From positions 668 through 9,337 of the forward strand of contig MHDW01000167.1 of NCBI GenBank assembly GCA_001803645.1: a stretch of 8,670 nt of DNA, given 5' to 3'. This document shows positions 1-5,182 of the stretch, piece by piece. The position numbers were made by a program, and so were the translations under genes. Source of the DNA: Nitrospirae bacterium GWC2_42_7. Lineage in GTDB: Bacteria > Nitrospirota > Thermodesulfovibrionia > Thermodesulfovibrionales > UBA6898. The number at the start of each line of letters is the position of its first letter. Within the stretch, counting starts at the first letter, position 1. Under the pieces are notes generated by a model. That model was not told the DNA's origin and did not search any database. It saw nothing but the letters and a program-made list of their open reading frames with translations.

Positions 1-642
1 CTGAGCGATATTGAAGAGCGTAGGCGTTTGAAAACTCGCTGCTACGGTTTGGCCAATATCCACATTCCTTGATACAATAATGCCGTTTACAGGAGAGATT
101 ATTCTGGTATATTTTAAATTCGTTTCTGCGATCTTCAAAGCAGCCTCAGACTGAGACACTTGAGCTTTTACCGAACTCACATCTGACCTTGTGGTCTCAA
201 AACTTGTCTCTGCAGTATCAAGATCACTACTTGAAATCAGACCCTCTGCAAAAAGTGCCCTGTTCCTTTCCATAGTCCTTTTGGCGTTGGCAAGAGTAGC
301 CTCTGATCTCTCCAGGTTAGCCTTAGCAGACAGGAGATTGGCCCTTGCCTGACCCACCTGTGCTTCAAAAACAGAAGGGTCTATCTGGGCAATTACCTGC
401 CCCTTTTTTACAAGCGAATTAAAGTCAACGTATATATCTTTGATCGTACCTGAGACCTGGGTCCCTATAAGAACATTAGTTACAGCATTTACTGTACCTG
501 TGGCAGTAACAATTGCAGTTATATCTCCCTTATCAACTTTTGTAGTTCTGTATTTCAGTTCATTATCACTTTTTCTGAAGAATATAAATATACCGGCAAT
601 GAGTACAGCGAGTATAAATATTGAAATAATTATTTTTTTCAT
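1..642 (-). CDS. Periplasmic adaptor subunit of an efflux pump (MacA/HlyD membrane-fusion family), partial
   Basis: This is the N-terminal 214 codons of a membrane-fusion (adaptor) protein; the C-terminus lies beyond the left edge. Such proteins bridge an inner-membrane ABC or RND transporter to an outer-membrane channel. Residues 4-22 are a hydrophobic segment after two lysines, with no lipobox cysteine, so it is probably an inner-membrane anchor. The first half of the biotinyl-lipoyl domain is at about 52-90 (VSGTIKDIYV, then GQVIAQIDPS). An Ala/Glu/Ser-rich alpha-helical hairpin follows at about 91-178, and the second lipoyl half is at about 179-200 (YTRIISPVNGIIV). The stretch VDIGQTVAASFQTPTLF at 194-210 resembles the MacA/YknX type more than the AcrA type, which suggests an ABC partner, but the transporter gene is not in view. 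The ATG overlaps the repressor stop as ATGA and has its own ribosome site in the end of that gene. The family assignment is secure; the pump type and substrate are not. Confidence 0.9.
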   Translation of the reverse strand, partial: MKKIIISIFILAVLIAGIFIFFRKSDNELKYRTTKVDKGDITAIVTATGTVNAVTNVLIGTQVSGTIKDIYVDFNSLVKKGQVIAQIDPSVFEAQVGQARANLLSAKANLERSEATLANAKRTMERNRALFAEGLISSSDLDTAETSFETTRSDVSSVKAQVSQSEAALKIAETNLKYTRIISPVNGIIVSRNVDIGQTVAASFQTPTLFNIAQ

Positions 643-1274
643 TGTTTCACCTTTATTTTCCTAACTGGATTCACCGAACGTTTGCCTCCTTTGAAAGTTC
701 CGCCAATAAATATCGCGACAAATTCTTCAATCACTGCTTCTTCATCCGGAGCTCTGTATTTTTTATAAGACATGAATTCCTGTGCATTAAAGTACGAGAA
801 AAACATTCCAAGAAAAGCCCTCGCTCCAAGTTCCGGCTTAAATTTTCTTAGAACCCCTTTTTTCTGCATTTCATGAAAATATGAAGCAAGCGTCCTGAAA
901 ATCTCATCTATGAAGTTGTGATATATATTCTTTACTTTGGATGGATAAAGCTGTATCTCGGAATGCATTATTCTTATCAGCTGTCTCCTTTCAGACAATC
1001 TTTCCAAGAACTTTGCAGCTATTAATTTAAGGGCTTCGCTATACTCAAGGTCTTTAATTTCAGGAAGCAGACCCTTTAAAGCCGGCAAAAAAGAATAGCT
1101 CTTTATTATTTCCTCGAAAAGCTTGTCCTTGGATGAAAAGTGCCTGAAAAGTGTGAGTTCTGCAACACCTGCCCGTTTTGCTATTTCCTTTGTTGTAGCG
1201 CCGAGGTAACCTTTTTCTGAAAAAAGGCTTAATCCGCCTTGCAGTATTTTTTCTCTGGTATCTTTTGGTTTCAT
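639..1274 (-). CDS. TetR/AcrR-family transcriptional repressor, probably of the adjoining efflux genes
   Basis: A 211-residue protein of normal TetR-family length. Residues 5-50 are the DNA-binding three-helix domain: an opening helix (TREKILQGGLSLFSEKGY), then the helix-turn-helix TTKEIAKRAGVAELTLFRHF at about 27-46, then SSKDKLF. This region matches the family closely. The C-terminal half (about 60-195) is helical and hydrophobic, as expected of the ligand-binding and dimerisation domain, and gives no clue to the ligand. The tail is strongly basic (KGGKRSVNPVRKIKVKQ). The gene is first in a minus-strand operon; its stop overlaps the efflux adaptor start by four bases, so the efflux genes are the likely target and efflux substrates the likely inducers (inference). 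An imperfect dyad over the predicted transcription start points to autorepression. The ATG at 1274 is the only plausible start, because an in-frame stop lies shortly upstream, yet no purine-rich ribosome site precedes it. Confidence 0.92.
   Translation of the reverse strand: MKPKDTREKILQGGLSLFSEKGYLGATTKEIAKRAGVAELTLFRHFSSKDKLFEEIIKSYSFLPALKGLLPEIKDLEYSEALKLIAAKFLERLSERRQLIRIMHSEIQLYPSKVKNIYHNFIDEIFRTLASYFHEMQKKGVLRKFKPELGARAFLGMFFSYFNAQEFMSYKKYRAPDEEAVIEEFVAIFIGGTFKGGKRSVNPVRKIKVKQ
648..654 (-). promoter_or_regulatory. Ribosome binding site of the efflux adaptor gene
   Basis: On the minus strand AAAGGTG lies five bases before the ATG at 642-640, inside the last codons of the repressor gene. 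Together with the ATGA stop/start overlap it suggests translational coupling of repressor and adaptor. Confidence 0.6.
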
Positions 1275-1275
1275 A

Positions 1276-1293
1276 TTAGTTAGTGCTTACTTA
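1276..1293. promoter_or_regulatory. Probable TetR-family operator (imperfect dyad)
   Basis: TTAGTTAGTGCTTACTTA reads as an imperfect inverted repeat: 12 of 18 positions agree with its own reverse complement, with half-sites of the form TNAGTNAG facing CTNACTNA. It lies directly downstream of the -10 box and covers the predicted start site, a usual position for autorepression by a TetR-family dimer. That the adjacent repressor binds here is inferred. Confidence 0.5.
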
Positions 1294-1294
1294 C

Positions 1295-1322
1295 ATTATT
1301 TCATATTAAATTGAATTGTCAA
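1295..1322 (-). promoter_or_regulatory. Promoter of the tetR-efflux operon
   Basis: On the minus strand a perfect TTGACA (1322-1317) is followed after 16 bp by AATAAT (1300-1295), five of six matches to the -10 consensus. Transcription would start near 1288, about 14 bases before the repressor ATG. Confidence 0.65.
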
Positions 1323-1357
1323 GTTCCTTTGATTTCATATTCCTGCTTTATTATTTA

Positions 1358-1386
1358 TTGATATTTTCGACTTGTCCTCATATACT
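1358..1386 (+). promoter_or_regulatory. Promoter for the SGNH-addB-addA genes
   Basis: TTGATA (1358-1363) and TATACT (1381-1386) are separated by 17 bp, each with five of six consensus matches. Transcription would start near 1393, giving a leader of about 32 bases. No other convincing promoter was seen before addB or addA, so this may drive all three genes. Confidence 0.55.
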
Positions 1387-1424
1387 ATTTACCTATGACT
1401 ATCTACGTGGATCATCTATCATAA

Positions 1425-2468
1425 ATGAAACTTAAAATGAACCATTCTCTCGGTCGAAAGATCATTTTTTCATCAATTACACTATTACTGTCACTAATAG
1501 TCCTCATCGTATCTGGCGAACTGATTTGCAGATATTTTCTCGACGAATATCTCGACGATTTTAAAATTGATGAACGAAACCTCAACTACAGATATGATGA
1601 AAATTTCGGCTGGTTCCCGATCCCTAACCTTCAGGGAACCTTTACCGGGAATCAGACGATACATTTCAAGAATAATTCTCTGGGTTTCAGGGACATAGAA
1701 CATGGTGAAAAGAAAAAACCGAGGCTTCTTTTTCTTGGAGATTCATTTGTCTGGGGCTATGACGTTGAACAGGACCAGCTTTTTACTGATAAAATTCAGG
1801 AAATGATCCCTGATTGGGAGATAATAAATCTGGGCGTAAGCGGTTATGGCACTGACCAGGAGTATCTTCTATTACAGAAGTATTTTGACTACTACAAGCC
1901 GGATATCGTTTTCTTGATCTTTAACCGTTCGGATTACATTGATAATGAACTGAATATCAACTACGGCGCTTATTTTAAACCTTTTTATGAAGTTGAAAAC
2001 AATGATCTGAAGCTCAAAGGAGTCCCTGTTCCCAAATCAGCCAATTATTACTATTCAGAATATCAAAGCTTATTTTCCAAAAGTTATTTTTTAAAAGCTA
2101 TTCTGAAAGCTTATAAGGTTTTTTTCACACCAAAAGCCTTAAAACTTTCAAACCCGACATTCTATATTGTAAGTGACATGAAAAACTTCACAGAAAAAAA
2201 GGGTTCAATATTCATAATGGGCTCGTATATTCATGAGAATGTTATGCCCCAGCTAGAAGAACTTGATAATATATTATTATCATACATAAATAACAACAAT
2301 ATGAATCATATACGGCTTAAAACAGATTTTGTCTATTATTCTCACGGATTTCATTGGACCCCAAGGGGACATATTATGATCACAGATGAGATCTACAATT
2401 ACCTCAAAGAAAACAATTTTTTGGAACTCCAGCCTAAGACTATTAACAAATTGAATACATCTGAATGA
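1425..2468 (+). CDS. Membrane-anchored SGNH/GDSL-hydrolase-like protein with altered catalytic site
   Basis: A 347-residue protein. A short basic N-terminus is followed by one hydrophobic segment at about 13-33, so it is probably inner-membrane anchored with the rest in the periplasm. An NSLGFRD motif at about 84-90 typically precedes the SGNH fold in similar bacterial proteins. SGNH blocks visible are block I LFLGDSFVWGY with nucleophile Ser107, block II NLGVSGYG with Gly140, and block III FNRSD with Asn167. Block V is HGFHWTPRGH with candidate catalytic His310. The HWTP signature recalls the AlgJ/AlgX-type acetyltransferases, where Asp sits two residues before the His; here that position is Gly308, with His307 before it, so the usual Asp of the triad is missing. 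Family members act on acyl or acetyl groups of polysaccharides, lipids or peptidoglycan; no substrate can be inferred, and no acyltransferase partner is nearby. There is no clear ribosome site; a second ATG at 1437 is possible. addB starts 17 bases after the stop. Confidence 0.8.
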   Translation: MKLKMNHSLGRKIIFSSITLLLSLIVLIVSGELICRYFLDEYLDDFKIDERNLNYRYDENFGWFPIPNLQGTFTGNQTIHFKNNSLGFRDIEHGEKKKPRLLFLGDSFVWGYDVEQDQLFTDKIQEMIPDWEIINLGVSGYGTDQEYLLLQKYFDYYKPDIVFLIFNRSDYIDNELNINYGAYFKPFYEVENNDLKLKGVPVPKSANYYYSEYQSLFSKSYFLKAILKAYKVFFTPKALKLSNPTFYIVSDMKNFTEKKGSIFIMGSYIHENVMPQLEELDNILLSYINNNNMNHIRLKTDFVYYSHGFHWTPRGHIMITDEIYNYLKENNFLELQPKTINKLNTSE

Positions 2469-2485
2469 ATGCAGTATCCTAAGAT

Positions 2486-5182
2486 ATGCCTCACGATCCT
2501 TCTACTAAAGTATCTTTTTTCAATGTTTCGCTCGATCACAGGGGATCAACCAGGTTTCTTCTCAGAGAATCTGCAAAAGACCTCAAATGGCCTGATTATT
2601 CAAAGATCCTTTATATAACCCCTACTCCCAATAAGATCAGAGATGCTCAGAAGACATTTCATTCACTTGTTAAGAGCCCATATATACCGCCGAGCTTCTT
2701 TACACTTAAGCAGTTCTCAAAACATCTTTTCAATATGAAGATGCCCGGGAAAACGCTTCCACAAAAAATGCTGCCTGTGCTTATTTCTGAAATTTCAGGG
2801 AAAAGCCTTGGATATTCGGCTTCTCTTGCAGAACTGCTGAAAGAACTGAAGCAATACCAACCGCTCAAGGATATTTCTATTATCAGAAATGAGTTTTCTG
2901 ATGTTTTTAAGAAGTTAGGAATACCTGATGATACATTTGGCAAACTTAATTCAGCTCTTGACATATTCGAAGAACTCCAATCCATGCTTTTGCATAATAA
3001 TTATTTTGATGAAGATGATATTCTAAATCTCGGGCCGTCCTCAATTAAGCATTTTCACTGCAATTATTCAGTTTTGATAATAGATGGTTTCTATGATATG
3101 ACTCCGTCCGAAAAAAACCTTATAACCGCGCTTGTCACCAATACTGATAAAACCTTGATCTCTATTCCTTATGACAGTAAAAACCCGGTATCAACAGGTT
3201 TTGCAAATTTCATAAAAACTGCCTTCAAAACAGAAGAACATTATCTTGTTCAAAATATCCGAAATGAACTCTCTTTTGTTAAATACAGCGGGATCGAGGA
3301 AGAGGTCGAAGGAATTGCTCGCCATATCAAGAACTTATATATTTCAGGTCGTATCAAAACTGAAGATTCTATAATTGTGACCTTTCCGAAAATTAAGACC
3401 TATGCAGATCTAACGGAAAGAGTCTTCAAGAAATACGGACTCCCGTGCAATATTTCTCTTATCAAGCCTGCGTCTCATAGACCTGCCGTAAGGGATCTGT
3501 TATATCTTCTTGATTCGGTCTCAGGGGATTTTCCGCGTGCTAAGTTCACAACCTTTCTGACATCGCGTCTTTTCAAGCTTATTCCGGATGAAGTCAGAGA
3601 AGAGATGTCCTCGATATCAATTATGTCAGGGATCATCAAAGGAAAAACCTCATGGGAAAATATGGTCCCGGAAACAAAAGATGCTTTTATTTTCAATTCC
3701 ATAAAGCAGGTTATCTCAAATGTATTCAAGATACTGAACACTCTGATAAAGATCAGAGATTCTGCAGGAGCAGAGATATTCAGAAAGGAAATAAAAAAGG
3801 TCCTGCTGGAGCTTTATTTCGAAGCTGACCATGATGATGTTCAGCTTTTCCATGATTCTATGGATAACATAAGTTTATTCGATAAGATATCCGGGTCAAA
3901 AGCTCTCTCTCTCAAAAAATATACGGACATTTTAAGGCATTTGCTTAGCGCAACAGATTATAAACATAATGATGAGGCTATTCAGATAATGGACTTCCAT
4001 GAATCAAGGGGTCTAGAGCCTGACTATCTTTACTTCTGCGGCCTCAGAGACGGTGATATGCCTTCAAAACCTCCGATAGACCACATACTTCCTGACAGTG
4101 CAAGAACAGAATACGGTCTTGTAACTCTCGGCAAATACCTTTCAGTGCAGAAACTGAACTTTCTGAGAATTACTGGTTCCTCTCCAAATATCCATCTGTC
4201 ATATCCTTCTGTTGACGGAGATAATCTTTTTCTCCCTTCACCCTATCTTCCCTGGGGCAGCGAGATCCCTGAGAAAATATTCGGCATCTTCTCTGAAGAA
4301 GAACATCAGGTCAGGCAGGGAACAGGTAGTTTCTCTGATTCTATGAACGAGATCCTTCTCGACATCAAAACAACAAATAAGTTAATGAAAAAAGAGCTTT
4401 CAATGCCTCTACGAGTCACTGATGTAGATTCTTTCAGAAAATGTCCAAGGCGTTTTTTTATAGAAAAGATCCTGAAGCTCAAGGCCTTTGAAATTGCTGA
4501 GTATGAAATAGAAGCAAAAACTCTTGGCACAATAATACATAGTTTTATGGAAAAGCTTTTTAAAGAGTCTTTTGACACCCTGAGTGATAAAGCTCCATCT
4601 GTTTTAGAGAAAGTACTGGACGATTACACGATCGATACCTACTGGAAAAAACTGATAAAAGAGTCATTTCTTGAACTGCTTCCTGAAATCATTGAGATAG
4701 AGAATGAAATTAGGGAAGAAGGATTCCAGCCAATAGAAGTTGAAAAGAGCATAAGAGGAGAGGTCATTCCCGGAATATCGCTTAAAGGCAAGGTGGACAG
4801 GATAGATAAATGTAATGATATTTACAGAATATTGGATTATAAAACAGGTTCAGTGATCATTGGCTCTGAAACAATAAAAAAAGGCAGAGAGCTTCAGCTT
4901 CCACTTTATGCAGCGATGATGAAAGCAGAGGGAATGGAAATAGATAAGGCCGGCATTTACTCCCTGAAAGATATCGGCATCAAATGGATACCTACAAAAC
5001 GGGACAAGAATACAATGGACGATTATATTTCTAGTGCCCTGAAATTTCTGGAAGAAACAGTCAAAGAGATTGGGGAGGGAAAGTTTTATGCAAGGCCATC
5101 AGATGAATTCTACTGCTCAAGTTGTGCTGAGTCCCCCTTCTGTCCGTATATAAACTTAAAGGGTGCAGATAAAAATGGATGA
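2486..5182 (+). CDS. addB: AddB-type subunit of the ATP-dependent helicase-nuclease (PD-(D/E)XK nuclease with Fe-S cluster)
   Basis: The 898-residue partner of AddA in a RecBCD-like machine that unwinds and resects double-strand breaks. The C-terminal nuclease domain is clear: His685 in GTIIHSF, Asp771 in GKVDRID, Asp784 and Lys786 in ILDYKTG, and Gln804/Tyr808 in QLPLY. Four cysteines fit the AddB Fe-S cluster that clamps this domain: Cys653 (RKCPRRFF), then Cys877, Cys880 and Cys886 in the C-x2-C-x5-C order of characterised AddB. The first ~640 residues look like the degenerate helicase-fold region of AddB; ILYITPTPNKIRDAQ at about 42-56 lies near its start. No GxGxGK(S/T) P-loop is found at the N-terminus, where Bacillus-type AddB has one, and the protein is shorter than the roughly 1,160 residues of that form. 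An in-frame TAA just upstream fixes the ATG at 2486; its ribosome site is weak. It overlaps addA, so the two are probably made together. A generic PD-(D/E)XK protein is the alternative name. Confidence 0.88.
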   Translation: MPHDPSTKVSFFNVSLDHRGSTRFLLRESAKDLKWPDYSKILYITPTPNKIRDAQKTFHSLVKSPYIPPSFFTLKQFSKHLFNMKMPGKTLPQKMLPVLISEISGKSLGYSASLAELLKELKQYQPLKDISIIRNEFSDVFKKLGIPDDTFGKLNSALDIFEELQSMLLHNNYFDEDDILNLGPSSIKHFHCNYSVLIIDGFYDMTPSEKNLITALVTNTDKTLISIPYDSKNPVSTGFANFIKTAFKTEEHYLVQNIRNELSFVKYSGIEEEVEGIARHIKNLYISGRIKTEDSIIVTFPKIKTYADLTERVFKKYGLPCNISLIKPASHRPAVRDLLYLLDSVSGDFPRAKFTTFLTSRLFKLIPDEVREEMSSISIMSGIIKGKTSWENMVPETKDAFIFNSIKQVISNVFKILNTLIKIRDSAGAEIFRKEIKKVLLELYFEADHDDVQLFHDSMDNISLFDKISGSKALSLKKYTDILRHLLSATDYKHNDEAIQIMDFHESRGLEPDYLYFCGLRDGDMPSKPPIDHILPDSARTEYGLVTLGKYLSVQKLNFLRITGSSPNIHLSYPSVDGDNLFLPSPYLPWGSEIPEKIFGIFSEEEHQVRQGTGSFSDSMNEILLDIKTTNKLMKKELSMPLRVTDVDSFRKCPRRFFIEKILKLKAFEIAEYEIEAKTLGTIIHSFMEKLFKESFDTLSDKAPSVLEKVLDDYTIDTYWKKLIKESFLELLPEIIEIENEIREEGFQPIEVEKSIRGEVIPGISLKGKVDRIDKCNDIYRILDYKTGSVIIGSETIKKGRELQLPLYAAMMKAEGMEIDKAGIYSLKDIGIKWIPTKRDKNTMDDYISSALKFLEETVKEIGEGKFYARPSDEFYCSSCAESPFCPYINLKGADKNG
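5158..5165 (+). promoter_or_regulatory. Ribosome binding site that decides the addA start
   Basis: AAAGGGTG precedes the ATG at 5175 by nine bases and lies inside the end of addB. A GTG at 5163, in the same frame, would fall within this site and has no ribosome site of its own, so the ATG is preferred. Confidence 0.55.

Larger units (their letters stand above)
1269..1341. repeat. Three direct copies of TTTCATATT in the divergent regulatory region
   Basis: The 9-mer TTTCATATT occurs at 1269-1277, 1299-1307 and 1333-1341, with start-to-start spacings of 30 and 34 bp (about three helical turns). The last two copies share one further base (ATTTCATATT). One copy overlaps the repressor start codon, one sits just upstream of its -10 box, and one lies upstream of its -35 box. 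They could be binding sites for a second regulator or chance in AT-rich DNA. Confidence 0.35.

Noticed and set aside
440..851. Short plus-strand open frames opposite the efflux adaptor and tetR genes.
   Set aside because: The opposite strand encodes well-recognised families throughout; no ribosome sites or family features were seen in these frames.
1536..1562. Local direct repeat of CTCGACGA in the SGNH gene.
   Set aside because: It only encodes two adjacent Leu-Asp-(Glu/Asp) steps in the protein and has no repeat-array character.
5163..5174. GTG start for addA, adding four residues.
   Set aside because: It falls inside the AAAGGGTG ribosome site that serves the ATG at 5175 and has no site of its own.
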